From positions 58,037,371 to 58,101,370 of the forward strand of contig NC_068567.1 in assembly GCF_025698545.1 (NCBI RefSeq): a stretch of 64,000 bases of DNA, written 5' to 3'. The DNA comes from Gossypium raimondii. Its lineage: Eukaryota > Streptophyta > Magnoliopsida > Malvales > Malvaceae. Under the pieces are notes generated by a model that was given only the letters and a program-made list of their open reading frames with translations, was not told where the DNA came from and made no database searches. Below, in pieces: positions 25,609 to 40,915 of the stretch (positions are counted from its first letter, which is position 1; every line of letters begins with the position of its first letter). A program made the translations under genes and the position numbers.

Positions 25609-27543
25609 CATGAAGCTTTAAAGAAATTACAAGTCCACAAATAAATCTTGACTACAATAGTAAAACATGTTGAGGGAAGCTGATCCGCCACTCAATGGTG
25701 GAAGTATTGTATCTAAAGTGTTTACACTCGATTTTTTCATTAAATTTTTATCTCTTGGAAGAACCCTCAAGATGACATGCATGCCGATTAATCTATTTAA
25801 TTATCCATCCCATTTGAGTTAGGCGGATAAGAATTGAGTTGAAGGGTTGAATTAATTAAGCATTCTTTAGGTTCTAAAAATATTATTTTATTTTTAAAAA
25901 ATTGAAAAATAATGTTTAGTGAATAAAAATAAAAACAATCTTTTTTCAATAATGAAAACATGTTGGATATTTAATTTCCTATAATAAAAACATGAGAAAT
26001 AATATAACAATGGTTTTATACTTAAATGGATAATAGATTTGATATTTAAAATTGTTGAAGAAAATATTTTTCTCAGTTTGTACCAATGTCAATTATTTTA
26101 CTAGTTTTATAAAACATTTTTAATGAAAACAATGGAAAAAATATTTTAATTATTTTTAATTTTCACATATTTTTATTTGTATTTATATTTTTTAAAATTT
26201 TCAATTATCTTCAATATTTTTCATGTTAAAGAAAATGAAAATAAAATCTAAGGAAGCCTAAGCTTTTCACCAATCAATTTAAATGTATGAATTTTTGTTC
26301 TTTTTAATATAATGCTTAAAATTACCCATAGCTTCTCCCGAACCCTTAAATAAGAGGATAATGCGTTTGAACCCACCAGGCCCATTCTTGACATTTTTGG
26401 AGTTCTAGGCAAAACAATAAAATGGGGTTTTATGTTTCTTAAAAGTTGGAGAAAAATATTTTTAGGTCCCTTAAAACCTGGTAAAAATAATTTTTGGGCC
26501 CGTAAAAGCTAAAATAAAAATTTTTTTGGCCCATTGAAAGTTGATAATTTTTTTTGACCTTTAAAAGTTAAAAAATAATAACTTTTAGGCCTCTTAAAAA
26601 ACTGGAAAATAATAATATTTTGGACCCCTTTCAGCCTTAGGCCCTAGGCGGTCGCATCTCTAGATGACTCCAAAAGTCAAACCTGAAACTCACGTCCTCC
26701 TGCACTGACAACAATACCAATATCAGTCGAGCTAAGACTCAATCGGCGTATATATATGATAGTGTTAATATGGGGATTTTAAAAACAAATTCTTATATAG
26801 ATATCGTAAAATTTCTACAATTTTATTTTCTTTGAAACTTCTTTTTGTCTGAACTTATTTACATTTTCAGACATGTAATTATTTTATTTTGTAAAATATT
26901 ATGCATGATTAGTCAAGTCAAATGCGTGGGTTCATGAACTTCGTATGAAGATTACTAGTTGATTAATTAATAGAATATTTTTAATGTCAATATATCATGG
27001 TTGACAATTAAACAAATATTTGAAGTTTAAATATCTGACCCCAAGTTTAAAAAATAAAATTCTGACCCCAAAATCGTAAAAAAAAATTCAAAGTTTACAC
27101 ATGAAACTAAAATGTCCTAATTTTTCATTTAATTATTATTATTTATTTGGTAGAAAAATAATACATTTTAAATAAAATTTCAAAAGAAATATTAAAAATT
27201 TTAACACCCGTGAGTTTTTTACCTAAATATTATAAAACAAATTATTTACTAAAATAATATGAAATGAAAATTATTTTAGTAAATTTGATAGTATGTTAAA
27301 ATATAAAATCTTTCTCACTTTAAGATTTCAAATGGTCACCAATCATATAAAAATATATAAAAATTCAAGTTATTGTTCAAAATATAATATTTTGGTAAAT
27401 AATTTGAGACTCATATTGATTTAGTAAATAATAATTATTTTCATAATATTTTAATAAAAGTCCAATTCAATTTTTTATTTAAATAAAATCTAATATAATT
27501 ACCAAATATAAAAAGCTCATACTATTTTTTCATTTAAATTAAT
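25188..27543. other. Intergenic with dispersed repeats
   Basis: No gene is supported. 26327-26750 holds a second copy of the repeat seen near 6205, split by about 310 bases of 'ggcccnttaaaag' imperfect tandem units (26368-26680). The remainder is AT-rich. Confidence 0.4.
25558..25607. repeat. (AT)n microsatellite, about 50 bp
   Basis: Uninterrupted alternating A and T. Likely length-polymorphic; no function inferred. Confidence 0.97.
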
Positions 27544-27547
27544 TTAA

Positions 27548-27936
27548 GGCATAATGATTTATTTAACCCTCTAACTTTATAAAAAAAGAAATTCATTTTA
27601 GCCCTTCATCTAAATTTTTGCCTTTAAACTTACTATGCTTGTCCATGTACTCCAAAATGGATAGAAAAGTTAACAAGTTAACTTTGTTGACATGGCATGC
27701 TTGCCACGTCAGTGATTAATTAATTGTTAAAAATTTAAAAATATATAAAATAATTTTAAAAATAAAATTATTTAAATTGTTAAGAATTATAAAAGAAATA
27801 TTTTTAATATTTTAAAGGCATAATTAATTACTAATATGGTATACATTTAAATTTGTATTAATATAAATTCAATAAGTAAAAGTGATAAAAAATTAAAATA
27901 ATTTTTGTTTATAAAATTAAAAAAAATCATTATGCC
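27548..27936. mobile_element. MITE with GGCATAATGATTT inverted ends and TTAA flanks
   Basis: Left GGCATAATGATTT, right AAATCATTATGCC (reading 27924-27936), each flanked by TTAA (27544-27547; 27937-27940). The interior contains ttgacatggcatgcttgcc followed by acgtcagtg. TTAA duplication would suggest a piggyBac-like origin, but a 3-bp PIF/Harbinger duplication with shifted ends cannot be excluded. A related fragment (aaaggcataaaattttgacc) starts near 44620. Confidence 0.6.
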
Positions 27937-27940
27937 TTAA

Positions 27941-29139
27941 ATGACTTTCACACCACCAAAACTATGTGGCGATAACCATGATGATGGCATTGAAATTAGA
28001 AGCTGCGGGGTTTTATGGATAGTTGTTTGGGGCGGCTTAGGTTAGGCTCAGAAATGAATGAAATATTATATAGTTATGGATGTGTATAATGATGTAACAG
28101 TTTTGGCACCACCTCTTGTCCTTGTATCAGTTATGCAACTCCTTTTTGTTTGTCCCTTCCCATTTTCCAAACCCACTTCCTCCATCACCGGAAGCAATTA
28201 CAAATTAACCAACTCAATTTTACACCAAAACTCACTTTTTCTTAATTACAGATTTAAATAATAATAAAATATTTTAAGTCTTGTTTTGTTATTTAGAAGA
28301 ATATTATATAATAATTATTTTAATTAATTACCAATCAATATGGGATGATTTTTGGTTAAATTTTATAAAAATATTTATACTATATGTTTTTGTTGGATTT
28401 TATTTTTACTTTTAAAACATGCTATGATGTGGAATATACGCTTTAATATTTTCTATATGATTAGATATTTTCTTGCATATTTAAAAAGACAAAAAAATAA
28501 AGAGAGTAAAATATTTGCTCAATTCTAAATAAAAAACAAATCAAATCAAATTATTTAACAAAATTAGTATAAAAAATTGACCCTCATTTTGAAATGGTCA
28601 AATTTTTCTGTTAGTCCCCATATTTCCTATACTTTTATTTGATCAATTTTAATTCCTACACTTTTCAAATTGGTTAATTTTAGTCCCTATACTTTTTAAA
28701 ATTTTAAAATTTAGTCATGACCCAAACAGTAGCAATTAAATCCATTTGGTTAAATTCAATTACTACTCATGTATTATGTATATTCCATTTTCTCTAATTT
28801 GACCATTCTAAGTCCCTAAATTTTTCGATTTTTGAAATTTCAAGATTGACGCAAATGCCAGTCATTAATTCATCAAATAGAATTTTAGTGAGTAATATAT
28901 GTAAATAATAAGTTGACACAACATTACACGTATGATAATATATTTGGCACATCAAACTCTAGAAATAGAAAAGCTTAACTCGATAAATTTTACTAAAAAT
29001 TTTGATTAGGATTAAATTGAAACATGAAAATTTGATTTGGGGCCAATAACATGACATTACTATAACTAAAAAAAAAGATAGAATGAGAAAAAGGCAAATC
29101 CACATATGTTTGTAGTGTCGGATAAGAAAGTTTCCGACA
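27941..29139. other. Intergenic, no supported gene
   Basis: 28058-28261 is an open stretch without a recognisable domain. 28600-28720 has the 'tagtccctatactttt' wording common at the ends of plant MITEs/LTRs. I see nothing else. Confidence 0.4.
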
Positions 29140-29147
29140 CTTTGCAG

Positions 29148-29590
29148 TAGAGGTGCTCATGGGCCGGGCCCGGAAAAAAATTTCGGCCCGACCCGAAATA
29201 TGGGTCTAGAATTTTTGCCCAGGCCCGGCCCGGGAAAAAAATTCATAAGCCCGGGCCCGGCCCGGCCAGGCCTGTTTTTTAAATAAATACTAAAAATTTA
29301 TTTTAAAAATTAAAACAAAAATTTTAAAAAGTATTTAAAAAATATTTTAAAATTAAAAAAATTTAAAAGTATTTTAAAAATATTTTAAAATTAAAAAAAG
29401 TTTAAAAAAATATTTTAAAATTAAAAAAAAATAAAAATAAAATATTTATTATATTCGGGCCGGGCAGGACCAAAAAAGTGGTGCCCGAGGCCCGGCCCGT
29501 TTTTTTAATCGGGCATCGTTTTTTTGCCCAAGCCCATATTTCGGGTGAGCCATCGGGCCGGGCCGGGCCGCCCGGCCATGAGCACCTCTA
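29148..29590. mobile_element. GC-rich-ended hAT MITE (443 bp)
   Basis: Ends TAGAGGTGCTCATGGGCCGG and its inverted complement (CCGGCCATGAGCACCTCTA), with a perfect 8-bp direct repeat CTTTGCAG at 29140-29147 and 29591-29598, the hAT signature. The arms are unusually GC-rich (cgggcccgg words) around an AT-rich core of 'attttaaaattaaaaa' units. No coding region. A diverged relative may lie at about 46980-47450. Confidence 0.88.
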
Positions 29591-29829
29591 CTTTGCAGTG
29601 CTTTTGGAACAAATAAATCAAATTAGTATTACATCATATTAAATTTATTTTATTCGTAATAATGTGTCTTAATTTTGGACAATTCCTCGTAGGACCAAAA
29701 GAAGCCGCCAAGTAGAACTGCTCACAAAACAGCCATTTGATTTTCTTTTTTCTTGCCTAAATATTTTATTCATCATTTTATAAGTGGATATAAATTGATT
29801 AATTATCACGAGATTTAACCTAAGCTATT

Positions 29830-30214
29830 TTGGGTGTTTAAATGGTTAATTGAATTGATCTAATATTAATTGAATATTTTATTTTTTTAACTGTTAATCG
29901 AATAAATTAAAAAAAAATTAATTGAACCGAAATATTTCGGTTATTTAAGTTGGTTAACCAAAATTTATATGTTTTTTTTTGTTAAAACAAGTATAAGACC
30001 CGTGTAGCCTAATTAACCGAATTAACCGAATTAGTAATAGCCTAATACATATAATATATAATGTTACTTATTAAGTTCAGTTAATTACCCGATTTCGAAC
30101 TAAATTAACCGTTAATCAACCTCCGGCTGAACTAGATCAGTTAACCGATCGATTAACCAAATTAGACCGATTTAGTCGATTGATTCGGTTTTAACCGAAG
30201 TTTGAATACTCCTA
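29830..30214 (+). mobile_element. hAT-like MITE, second copy of the 12.6-kb family
   Basis: Left end ttgggtgttta, right end on the minus strand taggagtattca. Flanked by AAGCTATT (29822-29829) and AATCTATT (30215-30222), an 8-bp duplication matching at 7 of 8 positions. The interior is rich in ttaaccga words and matches 12636-12998 in inverted orientation. Confidence 0.7.
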
Positions 30215-30222
30215 AATCTATT

Positions 30223-31137
30223 AACGGAGTCCTTGAACTTTTTTTGTTGTTGTACCTAAATGAAGTCCCTGTAGTTTATTTGTATTACAAAATGAAATAT
30301 TGATTTGTATTAAGAGTTCTATTTCTGGATAACTTAAATGTTAAGGGCTTATTTGAATATAAATTCCTTATTTGGGTATAAGGACTTATCTAAAAAATGG
30401 AAAAATTCGATGACTTATTTAATATATTAGCTTGAATGATATAAAATTATTATAAACACGATCTTGAATGTTATAAAAATCTTATATATGCTATGCATAA
30501 GCTCTTCATTGAATTGCATATTAACTCAATTAGAAAAAGATTCTTTTTTGTACTAAATAAAAAAATATTATGAAAATGTTTTTATCTTTTCTATTTTTAT
30601 ATAAAATCTATAAAAATTATTTTAAATCCAAAGTTAAAAAAAAACTTACATAAAAGACTTGAACTTATAATATCATGACCTTCGAAGCCTCGACCTTACG
30701 AGGTTGATCTAAACCTATGTTAATATGAATTAAAAATTTTAATTAATTAAAAGAATTATTATATTTAATGATAACAAAATTTAAAGGGTTAGGGACTTAT
30801 TTAACTAAAAAAAATGGTATAAGGACTTGTTTGAATAAGGTAAATAATTTAAGGGGTATTTTTAGTAATGTTACTTCGTAAAAGAAAAATGAGAGTAAAA
30901 GCTTTGGGCCAATGACATAGCTGATCCATTCTTAATGGATCTGAAAAGCTATGGCGTTTGAATCTGAGTTGAAAACCCGTCCCCAACAAAGCACAAGCCT
31001 GCACCATGAGCCCCAAAATATTGGTAAAAGGAAGGACTTGCCCATTTTCTTCTTTCTTCAGCTATAGCGTCTCTGATCGAAAAACAAAGGGCATTAAACC
31101 ATTAAGTGGGAGTTTTGTTTTCAGCTAGCTTGCTCAA
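30223..31137. other. Intergenic, promoter side of the SETD9-like gene
   Basis: 30223-30880 is AT-rich with 'ggacttatttgaataa' repeat wording. The last ~200 bases before 31138 (from about 30900) are more balanced and probably contain the promoter and 5' UTR. Confidence 0.4.
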
Positions 31138-33073
31138 ATGGCTTTTCTTTTCAACAAATTCCAAGATGTAAGTTCCGTTTTTTTGTTTTTTCTTCTCGAT
31201 CATTTTTTTCATTTGTAAAATTAGGTAATGTTGATTCAAAGTTGCCCATTTTTCTATTGATATTCCAGGCTGTTAGAATCCTTGCAAAAAGCCCCACTTT
31301 TGCTAGGTACAGAAGGAAACTCCAATTTGAAGACGATATCAATCTCCTCTTCATGTATACCAGGTTTGATGATCTTCAATACCCACACTTCTTTTTTATC
31401 ATTCATTATCATTGCTTTAGTGTCTAATCCCTTTGACTTCTTTGATTGCTTGATATTGTTGCTTGTGCAATGTGTAGTTACAATCGTCTAGGAAAGAATG
31501 CCGATGAGGCCGATGCCGAGGAGATTATCGACATGGCTAGTAAGGCCTCTTTTACTGACCAACAAATGCAAGTGCAGGAAAATGTTCATTTTCAAATTAA
31601 AAACTTTTGCACTGTTATGGATGAAATCCTTCTTCCTGGCAGTGGTGAGTAAATTTCTAGTTTATTTTGTTTAATGAATCATCTATGGGATGTTTGGTAT
31701 ATTTAAATGTTTAAGCCCCTCAGCTTTCTTACTATATTGTTTGATTAAATTACATTGTCAAGGAAATTGGGGTTTCATTGTTTTTGTATTAGCTTGTCAT
31801 GGTCTACATCTTATTGTATTGCCAATTTAATGCGATCACTTTGGTTTTGGAACTTAAATGTGAATTAGTTTTAGGCCTTCGTTACTTGATTCGGTTGCTA
31901 TGGGATTTTTGGCTTGGCTGCCTTAACTGTGTTATGAGATTGGAGTGCATGCTCATAGAGGAACCATTTCTATGCTTTTTTACTTTGGAGATAAGATAAT
32001 TTTTATATGTGCAAAGTAATTACATTAAACATTGATGTACTTTAGCTATTTTGAAAAGATGGTTGCCTTTATATGTATGATAATATGGAGTATGGACAGT
32101 TTAACTGAACTTTATTTTGTTGCTAAACTTATCATAGATCTGTACGGGAATGAAATAAGTGCAAGAAGTAGTTGGAATATGGATCATTTGATCCATTGTT
32201 CGACTTTTTTTTTAGTCATATATGCTTTTTCTCTCTAGTTTTTACTTTGCATAAGTAATACACTAGAGATGAATGGAAGACCCTGCCTCTGATAATTTCT
32301 TTCTCAGTCCTAACTATTGGCGATTTTTCAGTGCAGCTGTTCCCATGACAAGACCAATAAAACGTGCTGAACTCTCACTGAGGTTGAAGGATTCCATTGG
32401 CTACTCGCTTGATGTCAAACCATCTCAAATACCCCACAATGAAGCCAGCCAAGGTTTGTATTTGAATGGTGAAGCTAATGTTGGTGCTGTAATTGCCATT
32501 TACCCTGGTGTTATATACACTCCATCTTATTACCGATATATTCCTGGATACCCTAGAGTTGATGCTCGAAACAGATATTTGATCACAAGATATGATGGGA
32601 TTGTCATCGATGCTCAACCTTGGGGATATGGGGGTGAAACACGTGAAATATGGGATAGCTCAACAATGCAAGATACGGGGCCCGACACGGATGAGACAAT
32701 GCTTGGTAAGGCTTTGGAAAACAATGCTTTGGAGTGTAGAAACCCTTTAGCGTTTGCCCATTTCGCCAATCACCCTACTGAAGAAACTGTGCCAAATGTG
32801 ATGGTTTGCCCTTATGACTTCCCACTGACTGAAAAAGACTTGAGAATTTATATTCCAAACATATCATTTGGTAATGCAGAAGAACAAAAAGTGAGGAGAT
32901 TAGGCAGCTCTTGGTTTAGAGGGAGTTCAAGAAATAGTTGGTTAGATGACTCGGACTCAGATGGTCCTGTTTTGAAGACTCTTGTTTTGGTGGCTACTAA
33001 AGCACTCTGTGATGAAGAAGTGCTGTTGCAAAGACCATTATGGTATTATTCTGTGGACAAAGACGAGGATTGA
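31138..33073 (+). CDS. SETD9: SETD9-like SET-domain protein
   Basis: Four exons, 31138-31167, 31269-31363, 31478-31644 and 32337-33073 (TGA), give 342 residues; reading frames join exactly with GT-AG introns. The last exon is long and holds the SET-like fold. Residues around [16 protein letters not shown] correspond to the start of [15 protein letters not shown] to the middle, [11 protein letters not shown] and [13 protein letters not shown] to the NH...PN block, and [19 protein letters not shown] then WYYS to the end. This layout matches the SETD9 (C5orf35) family, a poorly studied branch; methyltransferase activity and substrate are unknown. The protein starts [20 protein letters not shown], a short helix-rich N-terminal part. 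The exon 3/4 junction was chosen because only acceptor 32336|32337 keeps frame with the consensus donor at 31644|31645. Confidence 0.85.
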
Positions 33074-33905
33074 AAGAGATGGAGCTACATTCATAGAGCA
33101 AAGGTATTGACAACTAAAATTATGGCCAGTCAGTGTAGATTGTAACACACATGCTATGCATTCAGTTAGGATGAAATAGTCATGAAAGAAAATGAGGGAA
33201 ATAATCCTTTTTTTTGGTATACATTCAGACTGAAAATGACTGAGTTCAGACATTGAATGTAATAAAACTATGTTTCTTGTCATTGTTTTACATTGAATGA
33301 AACTCTGATCTTTTTGAGTGAAAGCTAATAATTAACTTATTGCATCAAGTGATGATTAGGGACTCATTTGGTACGAGTTTGAATACCCTTTACCTCTAAT
33401 GTTGCATAAAAAAAATCAATTTATTAAGGGTAACTATTTGTTCAATTATAAATTTATATGGTTTTTATATTTTTTTGCTATTATAAATGCTCCTCTTGCT
33501 TAAATATCTATTGTAGCATTAATTTAGTTCGATTGTTAATTAATTATTTAGAAAATATATTTTATTACTTATTTATTGTACTATACTTGTATTAATAAAA
33601 ATGTAAAGTTTTAATGTGAAAATGATATAATAATGTGATTATTAATACTTATAATAAAGGGTTAAATCATTCACTTAAAAAAAAAGGATAATACAATTAC
33701 AATAGAGTTAAAAAAAAATTCTAACCTTCTATCACAACTCATCAAAAAAAATGATCTAGTTGAGAATTAATCATACAATAGCTAACCCGGAATTACAACA
33801 ATCAAAGGCTCAAGAGAATGAATGAAGATTGATGGACACAAACCCTAAAAGTTAAACCAGAAGCCTTGGGCTTTCAACTTTTAGCCCTCATTATTCTTAA
33901 ATTAC
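33074..33905. other. Convergent 3' flanks of the SETD9-like gene and HEMC
   Basis: 3' UTRs face each other here. Polyadenylation-like aataaa occurs at 33259 on the plus strand. The middle (33350-33720) is AT-rich with no coding potential. Confidence 0.5.
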
Positions 33906-36303
<2,398 letters not shown>

Positions 36304-38347
36304 TGGAAGCTTGAGAATTCGATAGAAGGGAGGGAGAGAGGAGGAGGAGGAGAAGAAGAAGTTGAAAGCAAAAGGGAAAGATTGAATTGGCTTTGAAGGG
36401 ACTGTTGTTTGTTATTTGTCTGTTATATTAAAAGAAAAAAGAGTTGAGTTGAGTTGAGTTGGGTGAGAGCAGATACTGGATAGGATATTAGGATTACAAT
36501 GGTTTTGATCCCCTACGGCCGCCTATCCTAGCTTCGCCTAAGCTTAAAAATTAATCGATAAATTTAATCCTAAAATTTATATTTTTTTATCAATTTAATT
36601 TTCAACCTTTTAAAAATAGTCAAATTTAACATCAATTTTCAGAGAAAGTCAATTTAATGTTTTTAATGGTAATAATGACTAAAACATTAAATTTTTAAAC
36701 ATGACAACTCAGATTATAATCCACTTCTAATTTATGCTTTTTTTAGTTTTTTATTTGTAAATATTTTATAATTTTAAATTAATTATTGACGTGACATGTA
36801 AAACAAATAATATTATGTCAGCATGAAATAATATGTATTGTTATGAGGGTTGCAACGTCAAAATTATTATAAAAACATTTCAAACATCATTTCGTTAAAA
36901 GAAAAATAATTTGACTCTTTTTAAAGGTTAATAGTTAAATGTAGCTAAAAAACTAAGGGCCAAATTTTTAAAAAATTGTAAATGTTGAGAGCTAAATTTA
37001 TTATTATGCTAATATTAATTAATCTCCAAATTTCAATCCGTTTAAATTCGCTTTTATCTGAAGTCTCAATGAATCAATATCGTACTAAACAAATTTTTTG
37101 TTAAACTTTCACTTACACATTAAAGGTTAGATTGAAATGTATTTAAATTAATTGGATCAAATTTAAACAAATCTATATGGTCGTGTGGATGGTATGAATA
37201 TGATTCGATAAAAAAATTACTCTTAAATTATATTATCATTTCTTTAATACATCAAATTCAAATTGTAAACTAAAATCTAAACATGTTTCTTCTTCGATCT
37301 CTGATGTTGACAGCCAAATCAACTTAGATCCAAGGTATGTTCTTTTACTTGTCAATGGGTATTGATCCACTATACCAATCGTCGAATTATTGCTTAGAGC
37401 TACCTAGCCGAACTTTAAAAAAAAAAAACTTAATAGCCTAGTGACTTAAATAAAAACTTTCAAATAGTTTAGTGATTTAAATGAAAACTTTTGAATAATT
37501 TAGTGAATATTTTGTAACTTTTAAAAATTGAGTAACTAAAACGTAAATTAGTGACCTTGAGTGTAGTTTACCCTTTTTTGTTCGAAATGATATTTCATTG
37601 ATTTGTAAATTCGATGGTTGTTGAAATTAGACTGGTTGATCAAACTAGTTGAACCGGAACAAATCAGTATATTGATTTGAACAAAAGGTTGAACTGATTT
37701 TTGAATGAATCTATTGAACCAAATCAAAACCGTTGAATTGATTTAAAAAAAAATATTTTTAAACTTCCTATGATTTTTTAATAATTTATTTAATTAAAAT
37801 CAGATTGACCGATTGAACCAGTCAAACTAAGAATCGATGATCTAACTTATTCAACAATAAGTAGGATAATAATAATAAAATCTTAGTACAACAGAATAAA
37901 CACATAGAAAATAGAAAACAATGAAATGGTACGACCACTTATCCATATGATCTAATGAAAATTCGACACAACAAACACAAGCATCACAGAACCAAACCCC
38001 ATCATTAGGTGTTAGCCACCAAATCAAACATCGGGAACAATTGCATTAAATTTGTTATCGATAAACTAGTTTGTTTCAAAATATCTACGCACACTTAAAC
38101 AAATGTTGATTCCATCAACTCAATTGTGAACAAACTGGGTCTATTCAAACTTCAAGTTAACATTAGATTGATGGAGGGATTTGATTAGTATGATACTAAC
38201 ACTTTAGTTTAAAAATTAATTTAAAATATGGATCTTATATAATTGAATAAATCAATTTATTTAGTTGACTTGATGTTGACGACCAATAGTATGATGAAAC
38301 GTGACAATTTCACATTTAGTTATTTAGTAAAAAAATAGTTAAAAAAT
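36304..38347. other. Intergenic, promoter side of HEMC then repeat-derived DNA
   Basis: 36304-36480 is the probable HEMC promoter/5' UTR (GAGGAGGAGG tract, TTGAG repeats near 36442-36460). Beyond it the DNA is AT-rich; 37430-37575 ('tagtgacttaaat...gtagtttaccc') looks like one end of a foldback repeat related to 23635-24081. No gene is supported. Confidence 0.45.
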
Positions 38348-40751
38348 AAAAGTGTAATAACCAATTTATGCTCGGGCCCAACAACACAATTACACCCAGC
38401 CCAACAAGATTAAACCCAAACCCGAAGCCCAAATGCACAGGCCCAACTATCTAAACCTAGCCCAAAAAAATCAAATCAGAAACAACACTGTCAAACCCTA
38501 GGTGCGCCGCACCTAGGGGTTCCTAGCTTCTGGCGCCACATTCTGCCTCTGCCACCTCTGACATCACCCACCGCCACTTGCTCTGCCACCTGCCCACTTG
38601 CTCCGTCAAGACCTGCAAACATGAAAAAAATACGCAACAGCAGCACAAATAGCAGAGAAGCAATGATAAAAAAAAGAAGCAAATATGCATTTGGCTATAA
38701 AAGCCACAAATTCAATGTAATCTGGGGGGATTTTTTTGGAAAATAATAAAAGAAAATGGTTCAGAAAAAAGAGCAAAGATTCAAAGGTTGTTTTCTTATT
38801 TTTATTTTTGTTTTGTTTTTTTTATTATTTTTTTATTTTCGAAATATTAAATAACAAAAGAAAAAGGAAGTTTTTTTACCTTTTCGCCGTTCTTGAGTGC
38901 CCGGGGCTAAGGTCGATCGGAGAAAAAGAAGTTTTTAGACTCCCATTGCAGTGCAATGACACCGCGCCAATGGCCGACATGGCGGTGATGGTTTGATTCT
39001 GGCTAGTGCCCAGAGAGGGGGAGAGGAGCTGAGAGTGTTTTCTGAATTTTTTTTGAAGAATAAGGTAGAAAATGAATTTTTTAAAAACATTTGGACTTAT
39101 ATAGGTGTATAAAACGGCGCCGTTTTGGGGCATAGCTCCAGGCCCCAAAATGACGTCGTTTAGGGGGACGACCAGCATGTGACCCAACCCGGAGATCAGA
39201 TCTGCGTGTTTCCTTGCTAATGGGATATTTGCTCGGCGAGTCCTTCCACTTCTTTCTTGGTTTTCGATTTTGCCCTTTTTTTGTTTTTCTATTTTACCAC
39301 ATAATTTTAGTTCCCTTTCAATTTAGTCCTTCGTATGCTGACCCTCCAGTGAATGACGCATGTTCGGATTTGGGTTTTATTCCTATTTGGGCCTCGTTAA
39401 TTGTCACGCATATCATTTTGGTCCTTTTTCTCCTATTTGTTACTAATCTGCCCTAAAATTTTGTCTAGTTTCATTTTAATCCTCCGTTTGTTATTTTAAT
39501 TATTCTATTACTAAATTAATTATTTTAATATTTTTTGTAAATCGATTTTAGCCCAAATCGAACGAAGGGTTTCGGGACCACACATCCAGTCTCTGAAAAT
39601 ATTTTAATATTTTTATTCGTGTTTATTATGTGTGACTTTACATATGTGAAAGTTTCGTGAATTAATTTTATTGTTTAAGTGCTTAATTTGAGAAAAGGGC
39701 TTAATCGCGTAAAATAAAAATTTAGTGGTTAAATATGAAAGTGCCTAATTATTGTTGTCTTTTTAAATGAGAGGTTTAAAGGTGCAATAAGACCAAAAAT
39801 AAGATAGTGGGTGGCAATAGTCAACATTACCCTTATATTATATGTTTATTAAATTAATTAATAAAGGTTAAATAAGCAAAATAACAAATAAATAATATAT
39901 GTTATGTTAAAACATAAAAAAAATGGTCTTTTGATCATCTTTCATAGCCGAAATGAACAAAGAAGAAAACCATTAAAGCTTATTAGGGATTCGACACTTT
40001 TCTAGCTTGATTAAGGTATGAAATTGTTTCGGTTTTTGATAATTTTTATGTTTTTGAGATCGTTGCTTTGAATACTTCAAAATCCATGTATTAATTTTGT
40101 GAATTGTGGATGATTTTGGAATGTGCCATTGATGAATGTTTGAATTTTATGATGTTAGTAGGTGAAATATGAAATATATTTGTTAGATTAACATGTTTTG
40201 TTTTAGAATTTTTGGTGAAATTGAGTAATTAGGGTTAAATTGTGAAAATAAATTTTTAAGGGACTAAAATGCTAAATAAATTAATAATATGGAGTTTTAT
40301 GGACACTAGGAATATTCGGCCCTTAAGGAGTGTAGTCAAATTTTGTGTATTTTGAGTTTTGAGCAAAAAGGATTAAATTGTAAAAAGTGTGAAATGTTAG
40401 GGGAAAAATTGTAATTTACCCATTCATGTGTTTTTAGGCTAAATTGAATAGAATGGTGTTTAAATAAGCTTAATTTGAATATGTTTAGATCAAGAATTAA
40501 AGAAATCAGATTTGGATCGGGGAAAGACAAAAGTGGTTGAGTTGCCGATTTAGCAGCCGACGATATCCGAGGTAAATCAATAAGCATTTAAATGTTGAAC
40601 TAACTATGATATATATACAATTTTTTATGCATTGAAATGAATTATTTGAAGTCTTATAAGGTATGGCCGAATGTAATATTGTGAATTGAGTATATTCCGA
40701 GAATGATTTAATTTAGATGTGAATTATGTGAAAGACCGATTTTTTAAGTTC

Positions 40752-40915
40752 AGGCTTTATGCCTAGCAGGCTTTATGCCGGTGAATTATATCAGGCTTTA
40801 TGCCTAGCAAGCTCAGTGCCAGTGAATTATATCAGACCTTATGTCTAGCAGGCTTTGTGCCGGTGAAATGTATCGGGCTTTGTGCCTAGTAGGCTTTATG
40901 CCGGTGTTTTATACA
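40752..40915 (+). repeat. Imperfect tandem array of GGCTTTATGCC hairpin units in the nested LTR
   Basis: About four units of ~42 bases, each with two short stems (AGGC-tttat-GCCT then GGC-tttat-GCCGG) and a 'tgaattatat' spacer. One unit reads AGAC-cttat-GTCT, changed on both sides of the stem. Confidence 0.8.

Noticed and set aside
32273-32336. Using ATG 32273 as the start of the SETD9-like protein
   Set aside because: It lies in intron 3; the upstream exons from 31138 join in frame and give the family's N-terminal part.
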